Source of the DNA: Chthonomonas sp.
GTDB lineage: Bacteria > Armatimonadota > Fimbriimonadia > Fimbriimonadales > Fimbriimonadaceae
DNA: 64,000 bases
Reading direction: 5' to 3'
NCBI GenBank assembly: GCA_016788585.1
Contig: JAEURP010000011.1
Coordinates: forward strand, 109,156-173,155
The translations under genes and the position numbers were made by a program. Position 1 is the first letter of the stretch, and each line of letters starts with the position of its first letter. Shown here one piece after another: positions 25,585 through 33,707 of this stretch. The notes below the pieces were generated by a model that ran no database searches, was not told where the DNA came from, and saw only the letters and a program-made list of their open reading frames with translations.

Positions 25585-26034
25585 TCAAGCGTTACCTTCG
25601 CCCTGAACTTCTAGAACGCGGCGCTTCAGTTCTTCGATGGCCCGATCAAACTCGGCAATGTCCTGACTGGCAAAGAAGTAGAAATCCTCGTTGTGGTCGA
25701 GGGTCTTCCACATGGACCACACTAGCTCGCGATATAAGAAGGAGTAAACGATGCACATGACCCCAGCCAGAAAAGAGACATATCCGAAACTCTGTGCACC
25801 AGCGTTGGCCGCAATTGCAGCGACCCCAATGATTATCCCAAGCACTCCATACACTTGGTAGTAGCGCCTGCCCGTAGCGCCTTGCGTCCGCACAGGGTAT
25901 GGCGAGATATTTCGCAGAGGGATCTCCTTGCGCCAGCGACCGTCTGCGCTGGCGTAATCCCAGATGAGAATCTCACCTTCTTGGATTAACTCCACTTTAA
26001 GCCTTCCGTGCTTTGCCGAGTAACTAAATGCCAA
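25585..26034 (-). CDS. Small membrane protein, function unknown
   Basis: A 149-residue protein. A soluble N-terminal beta-rich part of about 60 residues (LIWDYASADGRWRKEIPLRN) precedes two membrane helices (about residues 62-80 and 84-102). A C-terminal amphipathic helix follows (FDRAIEELKRRVLEVQGE). The arrangement resembles PH-domain-like small membrane proteins, but no family can be named. It lies between the E2 gene (52 bases) and the gene at 26048 (13 bases) on the same strand. Confidence 0.65.
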   Translation of the reverse strand: MAFSYSAKHGRLKVELIQEGEILIWDYASADGRWRKEIPLRNISPYPVRTQGATGRRYYQVYGVLGIIIGVAAIAANAGAQSFGYVSFLAGVMCIVYSFLYRELVWSMWKTLDHNEDFYFFASQDIAEFDRAIEELKRRVLEVQGEGNA

Positions 26035-26047
26035 GATCGTGACCTTC

Positions 26048-26932
26048 CTAAAACTCTATCATGTCTGGCATCCAGCCAATCTTCGCTAAGATTTCGCGGT
26101 AGTCATCTTCAGTAGGATTTGGCTTTCCAAGATGCGCAACGAGCGCCGCTTCCATTACATTGGTCGCGAAAGTCTCGCCGCCAATGACCGGAGTCGTCGT
26201 AATCAACCTTTTGAGGCCCGCACTTCGGAAGAACTCGATGTCTTTTGCGCGAACGCTTTGGGTGAGAATGGTCTTGCCGTCGAGGCGGTCCGGCGCGAAG
26301 CGCAATATGATGAGCGAGTCGCCACCGATGAAGGTTCTCTCAGCCCAGAGCTTTGAGAACTTAGGTGTGCGCTTCTCTTGCTTCTCTCCTGTGGGATAAA
26401 ACCACTTGAATGGGAGTTGAGTGATGATCGGTAGTAGTAGCTTGCCAAGTCTCTCGACACTCTTGTAGCTGCGCAATGGGATAGGGAGGCCAATGCCAAA
26501 CATGAGGTCTCCATAGACCACGTTTGGGCAAACCGCATCGATGGCTTGAGCCATTCCATAGCGATCGACTGCGCTCACAACAAGCGCTTTCTCCTTCGGA
26601 AAGTCCACAACTTCCTGCAAAACCTCGATCGCTTTGCGTTCGAGTGTGTGTTTTAGGCCGCTGCCGTCCACAATGGGCGTCCGCACGCCCTCGACGCACT
26701 TCGCGATCTCGCGAAAGGTGTATTTCCGGTCGCCGGCAACCACATAAAGGTCCGCGCCGCCGATGCCCATCGCGTCCACTTTGCCGTCGAGCTCGTGAAA
26801 CATCGCGGCGAAGCGCTTCATATCGCCGTCGGTGCCGATCCGCTCGAGTTCAAACTCCTCTCCGAGGAGCCGAAAAGTGGATTTCTTATTCCGTTGGCTA
26901 CTGCCGAGGCTAACGCTGACGACCCTTTTCAT
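26048..26932 (-). CDS. Conserved protein similar to entries labelled quinate 5-dehydrogenase
   Basis: A 294-residue soluble protein starting MKRVVSVSLGSSQRNKK. Segments RIGTDGDMKRFAAMFHELDG, AMGIGGADLYVVAGDR and VDGSGLKHTLER match from memory a conserved bacterial family commonly labelled quinate 5-dehydrogenase; that label lacks biochemical support as far as I know. No canonical GxGxxG NAD(P) motif stands out. It lies directly upstream of ridA's stop position, in the order ridA, this gene, small membrane protein. No quinate or shikimate pathway genes are near. Treat as a conserved protein of unproven function. Confidence 0.6.
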   Translation of the reverse strand: MKRVVSVSLGSSQRNKKSTFRLLGEEFELERIGTDGDMKRFAAMFHELDGKVDAMGIGGADLYVVAGDRKYTFREIAKCVEGVRTPIVDGSGLKHTLERKAIEVLQEVVDFPKEKALVVSAVDRYGMAQAIDAVCPNVVYGDLMFGIGLPIPLRSYKSVERLGKLLLPIITQLPFKWFYPTGEKQEKRTPKFSKLWAERTFIGGDSLIILRFAPDRLDGKTILTQSVRAKDIEFFRSAGLKRLITTTPVIGGETFATNVMEAALVAHLGKPNPTEDDYREILAKIGWMPDMIEF

Positions 26933-27310
26933 TTAGGCAAGAGCGATCATCTCAATCTCGATATCTACGCCGCGCGGAAGACCCGAAACCGCAAAAGTCG
27001 CGCGTGCCGGAGGGTTCTCTGGAAAAGCCCGACCATAAATCTCGTTGACGGTCGCGAAATGGTCCATGCTCGAGAGCAAAATCGTGCTCTTCACCACGTT
27101 CGCAAAGGTCAGCCCGCTCGCCTCCAGAACCGCCGCCAGGTTCTTCATCACCTGCTCGCATTGCGCAGCTATGCTCTCGGTCACCAGTTCGCCGCTCGGC
27201 GTCAAAGGAATCTGTCCCGAAAGAAAAACAAAGGTCCCCGAGGCCCGAATTGCCTGGCTATAAGGCCCAATCGCGCCGGGCGCCTGGTCGGTGGCGATCA
27301 CTTCTCGCAT
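26933..27310 (-). CDS. ridA: RidA-family reactive imine deaminase
   Basis: A 125-residue protein of the YjgF/YER057c/UK114 family. GAIGPYSQAIRASGTFVFLS (residues 12-31), LAAVLEASGLTFANVVK and NPPARATFAVSGLPRG are present, the last with the conserved substrate-binding Arg. Family members hydrolyse 2-aminoacrylate and other imines released by PLP enzymes. The stop codon adjoins the downstream start at 26932, so the pair is likely cotranscribed. Length and motifs are standard. Confidence 0.95.
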   Translation of the reverse strand: MREVIATDQAPGAIGPYSQAIRASGTFVFLSGQIPLTPSGELVTESIAAQCEQVMKNLAAVLEASGLTFANVVKSTILLSSMDHFATVNEIYGRAFPENPPARATFAVSGLPRGVDIEIEMIALA

Positions 27311-27369
27311 CTCGCTGAGCGTACCAGCCCCGGAGGATAGACTTTAGTCTGTCAACTGGCCGATAGTCT

Positions 27370-28095
27370 TCAGTCTGTCGCCCTGGTCGGACTGAGTTCC
27401 GGCTCGGGGAAAACGCAGCCGCCGGTCAGATGGCCGGGGGCACCCATTGTATTCAAACGGCGCTTCTTGACCCCGGCCAGCACGGCAAGCCTTTCGTTTA
27501 GTTCTTCCAGCATGTCGGCTCCATAGCCAGCATATTGCTTAAGAATCTGGCCATTCCGGTCGACAAGAGTGACATAGGCCCCTCGTTCGGCATTGAATCC
27601 CTTAATCGCGCTGAGCTTTGGGTCGAGCAGGATTGGAAAGACTGCCTTTGTCGAGGATCGCCACTTTTCGGCAACGTCCTTTTGAGCGTTAATGATCCCC
27701 ACTGAATTGACCTCCGCTCGATACAGAAGGTGCAACCGCTCGAAAAACTCTTTGGCCCCCAGGCAACATGGGCACTCCTTTTCGATGAAGAAGATTAGAA
27801 GCGGCTTCGAGCCGGTGAGTGACGCGAGCGAATAAGTCTTTCCGTCCAATCCCATGAGCGAGAAGTTGGGCGCAGATTTGCTTTCCTGGCCTTCGGCGTT
27901 CGCTTGCATTTCCGGTGTCACTGGGTGGTCTTTCTTCTTTCGCATCAAAAGACCTTGTGCTGCGGCTCGGTTCTGCGCCTCGATTACTGGATCGAGCTTG
28001 GAGGGTCCTCGCTGTGGCGTGAGCAGGTAACTTGCGGCGATCGCACCAACGCCCGCGGCGCCAACCCCAAGAACGATTTTCATCGGCCAATCCAT
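27370..28095 (-). CDS. Membrane-anchored thiol-disulfide redoxin (AhpC/TSA-like)
   Basis: A 241-residue protein starting MDWPMKIVLGVGAAG. An N-terminal membrane helix (about residues 5-22) precedes a thioredoxin-fold domain: APNFSLMGLDGKTYSLASL, then FFIEKECPCCLGAKEFF with a CPCC active-site motif, and FPILLDPKLSAIKGF. The ATG at 28095 is preferred to a longer frame, because the 120 extra residues upstream have no domain character and would run across glnA. The fold suggests periplasmic disulfide exchange or peroxide reduction; the CPCC motif is unusual. It is divergent from glnA. Confidence 0.75.
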   Translation of the reverse strand: MDWPMKIVLGVGAAGVGAIAASYLLTPQRGPSKLDPVIEAQNRAAAQGLLMRKKKDHPVTPEMQANAEGQESKSAPNFSLMGLDGKTYSLASLTGSKPLLIFFIEKECPCCLGAKEFFERLHLLYRAEVNSVGIINAQKDVAEKWRSSTKAVFPILLDPKLSAIKGFNAERGAYVTLVDRNGQILKQYAGYGADMLEELNERLAVLAGVKKRRLNTMGAPGHLTGGCVFPEPELSPTRATD

Positions 28096-28261
28096 CTTTG
28101 ATGAAGTGTACCGGGGCAGCCCTTGACCCCGAGAAGCTATGTGGAAAACTTCTTGATTCAATTGTGAAAGTTGCCCCGTCCGTTTTCTTTGTTGATGGGA
28201 GCAGAGCCGCGCCCATCGCCCCCCCAATGTGGCCCGCCGGCCATCATGGAGGCGCGCAATC

Positions 28262-28289
28262 TGGGGGTTGTGAGGAGAAAGAGCCCCCA
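28262..28289 (+). promoter_or_regulatory. Hairpin presenting the glnA ribosome binding site in its loop
   Basis: TGGGGG (28262-28267) pairs perfectly with CCCCCA (28284-28289). The 16-base loop holds GAGGAGAAA, a strong Shine-Dalgarno, and the ATG of glnA follows two bases after the stem. Upstream, GATGGG and CCCATC and a TGGCC/GGCCA stem suggest more leader structure. The geometry suits control of glnA translation, but no known riboswitch is recognised. Confidence 0.5.
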
Positions 28290-28291
28290 AA

Positions 28292-29698
28292 ATGAAGCCA
28301 AAAGAAGCCGTTGCGTTTGTTAAAGAGAACGAGTGCGAATTGATCGACATTCGGTTCACCGACCTGTTTGGGATGTGGCACCACTTCAGCATCCCAGCGA
28401 CCAGTTTCAACGAAGACCTATTCGAGGATGGCCTTGGTTTCGATGGCTCAAGCATCCGCGGCTTTCAGGCAATCGACCAGAGCGACATGCTGTTGGTCCC
28501 GGATCCGAATACAGTATTCATCGACCCCTTTAATGACTATAAGACAGCAGTCATTATCTGCGATATCGAAGACCCGATTACCCGGGAGCGCTACAGCCGT
28601 GACCCGCGGTATGTCGCAAAGAAGGGTGAGGCTTATCTGAAGAGCACCGGGATCGCCGACACGGCTTTCTTTGGCCCAGAAGCCGAGTTCTTTATCTTCG
28701 ACGAACTCACATACGACACCTCACCCCACTGCATGGGCTTCAATATCGACTCGGTCGAGGCTCATTGGAACAGCGCAAAGGCCGGCTCAAGCAATACGAT
28801 TCGCCCCAAGGGTGGCTACTTCCCTTGCCCACCGGTGGACAAGCTACAAGACATCCGAAGCGAAATGATGTTCACTCTGATCGAAACCGGCGTCGACATT
28901 GAAGTACATCACCATGAGGTAGCAACCGCCGGCCAGTGCGAAATCGACATGCGATTCGACACGCTGGTGCTAATGGCCGATAACCTTCAGAAGTACAAAT
29001 ATGTGGTTAAGAACGTGGCCGCCAGCTATGGAATGGTCGCGACCTTTATGCCCAAGCCGCTTTACGGCGACAATGGCAGCGGCATGCACGTCCACCAGAG
29101 TTTGTGGAAGAACGGCAAGACGATCATGTACGACGAAAAGGGCTATGCCGGCCTTAGCGACGCATCGCGCTGGTACATCGGCGGTCTTTTGAAGCATGCT
29201 GCTGCATTGCTGGCCTTCGCCGCGCCAACGACAAATTCTTACCGCCGCCTAGTTCCGGGCTATGAAGCACCGATCAACTTGATCTACTCCAGCCGCAATC
29301 GCTCGGCCTGCATCCGCATTCCGATGTATAACAAGAGCCCCAAGGCGAAGCGAGTTGAGTTCCGTGCTCCAGACCCAATGGCGAACGGCTACCTCGCCAT
29401 GACGGCGATGCTGATGGCTGGCCTCGACGGGATTCAAAACAAGATCGAACCCATGAAGCCACTCGACAAAGACCTCTACGAACTTCCCGCCGAAGAAAAG
29501 AAAGGGATTCCACAAACGCCTGGCTCACTCCGCGCGGCACTTGAGGCTCTGCGAGAGGATCACCAGTTCCTGTTGAAGGGAGACGTCTTCACCCAGGACT
29601 TGATTGACACCTATATCGACTGGAAGCTGGTCAACGAATGCGACGCGATCGATCTGCGACCGCATCCGTACGAGTTCGCGATGTACTCCGACGCCTGA
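28292..29698 (+). CDS. glnA: Glutamine synthetase, type I
   Basis: A 468-residue GSI enzyme. It makes glutamine from glutamate, ammonia and ATP in the cytosol. Motifs are NECELIDIRFTDLFGMWHH, the early latch FDGSSIRGFQ, FGPEAEFFIFD (metal ligands), NGSGMHVHQSLW, and NRSACIRIPMYNKSPKAKRV near the active site. DKDLYELP places Tyr396 at the position adenylylated in E. coli (Tyr397), so it is of the adenylylation-capable beta class. The adenylyltransferase GlnE is not in the window; GlnD and PII are. The start follows a good Shine-Dalgarno inside a hairpin. A strong bidirectional terminator follows at 29728. Confidence 0.98.
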   Translation: MKPKEAVAFVKENECELIDIRFTDLFGMWHHFSIPATSFNEDLFEDGLGFDGSSIRGFQAIDQSDMLLVPDPNTVFIDPFNDYKTAVIICDIEDPITRERYSRDPRYVAKKGEAYLKSTGIADTAFFGPEAEFFIFDELTYDTSPHCMGFNIDSVEAHWNSAKAGSSNTIRPKGGYFPCPPVDKLQDIRSEMMFTLIETGVDIEVHHHEVATAGQCEIDMRFDTLVLMADNLQKYKYVVKNVAASYGMVATFMPKPLYGDNGSGMHVHQSLWKNGKTIMYDEKGYAGLSDASRWYIGGLLKHAAALLAFAAPTTNSYRRLVPGYEAPINLIYSSRNRSACIRIPMYNKSPKAKRVEFRAPDPMANGYLAMTAMLMAGLDGIQNKIEPMKPLDKDLYELPAEEKKGIPQTPGSLRAALEALREDHQFLLKGDVFTQDLIDTYIDWKLVNECDAIDLRPHPYEFAMYSDA

Positions 29699-29727
29699 TG
29701 GCGACTGGCGGGAGGGACAAACAGAAA

Positions 29728-29756
29728 CGGGGCCCAGGAAAAAATCCTGGGCCCCG
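29728..29756. terminator. Bidirectional terminator between glnA and the barrel gene
   Basis: A perfect 12-base-pair stem (29728-29739 with 29745-29756, GC-rich) has an A5 loop. On the minus strand it is followed by a T-rich tail (TTTCTGTTTGT), so it clearly suits the gene ending at 29776; on the plus strand the tail is weak. It sits between two convergent genes. Confidence 0.85.
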
Positions 29757-29775
29757 AAACCTGAAGCCTCAGCTC

Positions 29776-30273
29776 TTAGATTCTGAAGCCGACGTAAGCG
29801 CCGATACCGCTCAACTCCGAGTCGCCGTTACCAAAGTACCGGACTTCGAAGGAGATTGGGTTCATACCGGACTTCCATTCGTATCCAGCTCCAAACATGA
29901 AGCTGAACTTGGTCTTGTTGTAGCCAGGAGCGTGGTTGAACGATACACCTGCGCCACCAGTCCAGTAGATGCCATTCATCGATTGGCTGGTAAGCGTAAC
30001 GAGCACAGGGATTGCCCGCACTTCGTCGCTCTCTTGCCAGTCCACCGAAAGGCCAATGGAATAGCCCATTTGCGAGGTGTTACCCATCGCCATATCCTTC
30101 AACTTGTAGTCGAAGCCGCCGGTAAACCACATGTCGGACGTGAAGTCACGAGTATCACCATCGGTTGGGTAGAAAAGGCCAAGTCTGAGGTTGAGTCCAC
30201 TGAGACCAGGCGCGGCTGCGAAAGATGTGCCAGCGATCATCAAAACGCCAGCGATTGTCATGAGTTTCTTCAT
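29776..30273 (-). CDS. Small outer-membrane beta-barrel-like protein
   Basis: A 165-residue protein starting MKKLMTIAGVLMIAG. A signal peptide (cut near SFAAA) is followed by alternating amphipathic strands (LNLRLGLFYP, WFTGGFDYKLKD, FSFMFGAGYEWKSG), ending in GIGAYVGFRI with aromatic then Ile, a typical outer-membrane C-terminal strand. The ATG at 30273 follows an AAGGAAG ribosome site; the longer frame adds an unlikely 12 residues. It probably forms an 8-strand barrel. No partner is recognised. Confidence 0.7.
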   Translation of the reverse strand: MKKLMTIAGVLMIAGTSFAAAPGLSGLNLRLGLFYPTDGDTRDFTSDMWFTGGFDYKLKDMAMGNTSQMGYSIGLSVDWQESDEVRAIPVLVTLTSQSMNGIYWTGGAGVSFNHAPGYNKTKFSFMFGAGYEWKSGMNPISFEVRYFGNGDSELSGIGAYVGFRI

Positions 30274-30442
30274 GTTGTTACTTCCTTGTATGGAAGCGGC
30301 TGATCCCATGCGCCCTTTCCTCGGTACCTTCCTCGGTTTCCACCAAGTTCAAACACGACCGAAAACAGTGCTTCCACCAATTAGTATAGTGGCATATTTG
30401 CTGGTATCGCAAGGGTAGATTGCAAATATCTGGCTTTTCGTC

Positions 30443-31897
30443 CTAGGGAGACCACCTTTCGACGTGGTCGCCGACGGCTTCCACAAGTAATTTCATTCCA
30501 TTCAGAGCCTCAACCGCCGTATATGGCGGGAGGACCTTTGCATCCTTGAAGTGGGCCTCGCTAACTGAATACTCTTGGCCTTGCCCGTCGGTAATGCTGA
30601 TCCAGCCTCCGTCTGGGGCGATCACAGCTGAGCGAAGGGCTTCTCTTCCAATTCGAACTACTTTGGGAAGTCCGTCAAAAATTCGGAACTTGGTGTTGCT
30701 CGGGGGATCGGTCGGCTTTGCAAGTCGAATTAGCTTGACGCCATGAGACGCCACTGCCACAACGTCGCCCGTCACGAAGTCCACATAGGCGCGCGGCGGG
30801 TCTCCGTCGACAAAGTCCTGGGCGTCCATCGCGAACCACCTCGTGCTCACGAAATAGGACGCCATCCAAGGGTCCCAGCGCATGATTTGGTCATCCTTAA
30901 ACTCAACTGGAGTGGCAGACTGCTTCGAGGGTGCCTCGCGCACCAAGAAGACACGGCTGAACCGGTCCATGCCTCGACTCATCACGCTTCGGGGGTCGTT
31001 TGAGTGCGGCGAACCGAGGGCGTGGCCAAGTTCATGAAGGGTCGCGCCCATCCCGGTCGAGGCTTGGCCCCAAAAAACCGAGCGGCCTACGCTGTCATCG
31101 AAGACTTTTGTCGTATCCAGCGGCGTCGAATCGGTAAATGCGCGCTCAACATCGCGGATCGAGTTGGGCCAGGTGTGCATACTCAGGCTACTGAACATGC
31201 CCAGATGCCCGCCACCCAACGCGAAGTGGCCCCGCGGCTTCCCTCCTGCGTACGTTGGCCAGTTGAACACGACCATGCACTTGGCGTTGTCGTAGTGGCC
31301 ATTCTGGCTAAGCCAGTGGTTGGTGTACTGCCAGATCTCCTGGTCGGGCCTGCTGTTGAGCCACTCGGTTGTCTGGGGCAGCTTGAGCGTGAGCACGTTC
31401 ACCTTTCCTTCTTTGTCGAGGTCGAGTTTGAAAGTCGTGCGCCCGAGGCCGTTGGTTCGCATCGTCTCTGCGGTGAAGGTTTGCATCAGCTTGGCCGCCG
31501 TGTCGAGCTTCTCGCGGTAGTTCTGCGGATCGGTCGCGCTTTGGGTCATGTAGTCGGTGCCGCCGTCGCTGCCGGTCATGTAGATGACTTTGATCGAGTG
31601 CTTCGCGGTCTGAGGCGAGTAATGCAGCGTGATCAGCTTCGAGCGCTTGCCCGCCTTGATGTTCACTCGGTTGCGGCCCTCCTTCAGCTCAACCAAGATC
31701 TTGAATTCGCCGTTATGCGACATCACTTTGTTTTTGGCGTCGACCCGCTTGCTGTCGCGGTTCTCGACCTCGACGTCGCCCTCGGCTCCAGTGCCTCGAA
31801 CGAGCGCGATTGGGTAGCGCAAGGTCTCGTTGTTGTCGAGGTTCGTGATCGCAAGACCGGTTGGCTGAGCGATTGCCAGCGCAAGGAGGGAGAGCAT
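30443..31897 (-). CDS. Secreted putative zinc metalloprotease (HExxHxxGxxH)
   Basis: A 484-residue protein with a short signal peptide (LSLLALAIAQ). An N-terminal beta domain (about residues 14-95, Ig-like) precedes the catalytic region, with HELGHALGSPH at 288-298 (the metzincin HExxHxxGxxH zinc site) and SVMSRGMDRFS as a possible Met-turn 14 residues later. The C-terminal third is beta-rich. Overall it resembles the uncharacterised 'Metallopep' family (YIL108W-like), though this is from memory. It probably acts in the periplasm or outside the cell. The M20 peptidase gene ends 9 bases upstream on the same strand, so the two may be one peptide-degrading unit. Confidence 0.8.
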   Translation of the reverse strand: MLSLLALAIAQPTGLAITNLDNNETLRYPIALVRGTGAEGDVEVENRDSKRVDAKNKVMSHNGEFKILVELKEGRNRVNIKAGKRSKLITLHYSPQTAKHSIKVIYMTGSDGGTDYMTQSATDPQNYREKLDTAAKLMQTFTAETMRTNGLGRTTFKLDLDKEGKVNVLTLKLPQTTEWLNSRPDQEIWQYTNHWLSQNGHYDNAKCMVVFNWPTYAGGKPRGHFALGGGHLGMFSSLSMHTWPNSIRDVERAFTDSTPLDTTKVFDDSVGRSVFWGQASTGMGATLHELGHALGSPHSNDPRSVMSRGMDRFSRVFLVREAPSKQSATPVEFKDDQIMRWDPWMASYFVSTRWFAMDAQDFVDGDPPRAYVDFVTGDVVAVASHGVKLIRLAKPTDPPSNTKFRIFDGLPKVVRIGREALRSAVIAPDGGWISITDGQGQEYSVSEAHFKDAKVLPPYTAVEALNGMKLLVEAVGDHVERWSP

Positions 31898-31906
31898 GGC
31901 GCGATG

Positions 31907-33031
31907 TTACCGCCCTACGACTTGGGCGACGACCTCAAGGCACAGCCGCGTCATGTCCACCAGGTCTTTCCTCGAGACGTACTCCTCGTGGGTATGAATC
32001 TTGTCCATTCCGGTGCCCATCACGATGGTTGGGGTTCCCTTTTGGTTGAAGGCGTTGGCGTCGCTGCCGCCAAGGGTCGTCCGTAGAGCACCGCTCATGC
32101 CTAGGGCCTTGGCGGCGTTCACTGCATGGTGGACAACCGGCGCGTCGGCGGCGACTTGGTAGCCACCGTAGTGCCGGTCGTGGTGGATTTCCACAGTCGC
32201 GCCGAACTTGCGGGCGGCGGCTTCGAACTCCATAATCATGTGCTCGATCTGCGCGTCCACGATCGCGGGGTCGGTGCTACGCGCCTCGGCCATGATCTTC
32301 ACCCGAGCCGGCACAACATTGTTCGCGGTGCCGCCTGAGATTAGCCCGACGTTCGCCGTGGTCTCCGGCCCGATCCGGCCCAGTTTCATCTTCGAGATCG
32401 CCTCAGCGGCGACCTGGATCGCGCTCACGCCTTTCTCGGGGTCCTTGCCGGCATGGGCAGGCTTGCCGTGAATGGTCACATCGAGCACGTCGTGGGTCGC
32501 CGTCCTCACCACGAATGACCCAACGGGCGGGCCGGTGTCGAGCACATAGCCAAAGTCCACGTCGAGCTCCTCGATCTTGAGGGCGAAAGCACCCTTCAGG
32601 CCGATCTCCTCGGCCACCGAGAAGAGCAGATAGATGTCGCCGTGCGGCAGGTTGTTCTCCTGAATGATCCGAATCGCCTCGATGGCGGGGGCCATTCCGG
32701 CCTTGTCGTCCGCGCCGAGGATCGTGGTGCCGTCGCTGTACAGCACGCCGTCGCGCTCGACGATCGTCAGGCCCGCGGTGGGCTCGACGGTGTCGAAATG
32801 CGCCGAGAAAAAGATGCTCGGCACTTCCCCGCCCGCATTACCGGGCAGCTTGGCGATGACATTGTTGGCATTGCCGCCGATCTCGGCCCCGGCAGTGTCT
32901 TCCCACACCTCGAGGCCCATTGCCTCCAGCGTCATGCGCCCGAAAGCGACCGAATCAGCCTCCTCCAGCGCGGGCGCATTGATGAGGCAAAGCTCTTTGA
33001 ATAGGGCGACCAGCCGCTCCTCGTTGACCAT
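31907..33031 (-). CDS. M20 family metallopeptidase (PepT-like)
   Basis: A 374-residue protein starting MVNEERLVALF. Metal-site motifs of M20 are FFSAHFDTVEP (His and Asp), ILGADDKAGMAPAIEA, FSVAEEIGLKGAFAL with the catalytic Glu pair, and the dimerisation domain (DVTIHGKPAHAGKDPEKGVS). The late His ligand is in MDKIHTHEEYVS. It should cleave small peptides in the cytosol as a two-zinc aminopeptidase, tripeptidase-like. The start at 33031 is chosen because the longer frame (to 33214) covers the divergent apt start and adds nonhomologous residues. Confidence 0.9.
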   Translation of the reverse strand: MVNEERLVALFKELCLINAPALEEADSVAFGRMTLEAMGLEVWEDTAGAEIGGNANNVIAKLPGNAGGEVPSIFFSAHFDTVEPTAGLTIVERDGVLYSDGTTILGADDKAGMAPAIEAIRIIQENNLPHGDIYLLFSVAEEIGLKGAFALKIEELDVDFGYVLDTGPPVGSFVVRTATHDVLDVTIHGKPAHAGKDPEKGVSAIQVAAEAISKMKLGRIGPETTANVGLISGGTANNVVPARVKIMAEARSTDPAIVDAQIEHMIMEFEAAARKFGATVEIHHDRHYGGYQVAADAPVVHHAVNAAKALGMSGALRTTLGGSDANAFNQKGTPTIVMGTGMDKIHTHEEYVSRKDLVDMTRLCLEVVAQVVGR

Positions 33032-33104
33032 GGGTTCTATTGTGGACCGCATTCGGTTGGTCGTGGGGAGCAGGGAGCCATGGGCGGGTATCATCTCGCC
33101 CGGC

Positions 33105-33626
33105 ATGAGTGAGCTCCTCGCCCAATCATTGATTCGAGACATTCCCGACTTTCCGAAGCCGGGCATTATGTTCAAGGACATTACGCCGGTGTTGCAGCAC
33201 CCCTCGGCATTCAAGGAGGCAATCCATCATTTGGCGGAGCGTGCCGCGAGTCACAATCCAGATGTTATTGTTGGTATCGAGAGTCGAGGCTTTATTTTTG
33301 GTGTGCCGATTGCCCTTGAGCTAGGACTTCCATTTGGCTTGACGCGCAAGCTAGGCAAGCTTCCCTACGACCGAATTACCGAGGAGTACGCGCTCGAGTA
33401 CGGCACGAATACGATAGAAATGCACGTAGATGCGATTGCTCCGGGCGAGCGCGCCTATGTTGTGGATGACCTTTTGGCAACTGGCGGTACAGCCGCCGCA
33501 ACCGCGCGATTGATCGAGCGGTTGAGAGGCGAGATCTGCGCATTTGGCTTCTTAGTTGAACTCGAGTTTCTGGAAGGCCGCAAGAACTTGCTTGGCTACC
33601 AGGTCGATTCGTTGATCACGTATTGA
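33105..33626 (+). CDS. apt: Adenine phosphoribosyltransferase
   Basis: A 173-residue enzyme of standard length. It converts adenine and PRPP to AMP (purine salvage, cytosol). Motifs are IRDIPDFPKPGIMFKDITPV (residues 10-29), VGIESRGFIFGVPIA, RKLGKLPYD, and the PRPP-binding YVVDDLLATGGTAAATA. The start at 33105 follows from homology; upstream codons belong to a frame antisense to the M20 gene. Its stop codon lies inside the first copy of a 14-base repeat. Confidence 0.97.
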   Translation: MSELLAQSLIRDIPDFPKPGIMFKDITPVLQHPSAFKEAIHHLAERAASHNPDVIVGIESRGFIFGVPIALELGLPFGLTRKLGKLPYDRITEEYALEYGTNTIEMHVDAIAPGERAYVVDDLLATGGTAAATARLIERLRGEICAFGFLVELEFLEGRKNLLGYQVDSLITY

Positions 33627-33707
33627 GTTCGGAGTTTTGAGTTCGGAGTTCGGAAGTGAATCGGAGCTGTTGCTGAGTTTCTGATGCGTCATCCCAACTC
33701 CGAACTC
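33623..33707. repeat. Tandem 14-mer with inverted 12-mer copy, between apt and miaA
   Basis: TTGAGTTCGGAGTT occurs twice in tandem (33623-33636 and 33637-33650), followed by a partial CGGAAG. The complement of its core, AACTCCGAACTC, lies at 33696-33707, inside the first codons of miaA. A further GAGTTCGGAGTT is at 55320-55331. The arrangement could form a stem of 12 base pairs across the miaA start codon at 33684. Confidence 0.75.

Noticed and set aside
29638..30303. Plus-strand 221-residue frame after glnA
   Set aside because: It overlaps glnA's end and runs antisense through the terminator and the barrel gene.
31004..32086. Plus-strand 360-residue frame
   Set aside because: Antisense to the metalloprotease and M20 genes, whose motifs are clear; a GC-driven shadow.
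32664..33104. Long upstream extension of apt
   Set aside because: It is antisense to the M20 peptidase and lacks homology; Apt begins at 33105.
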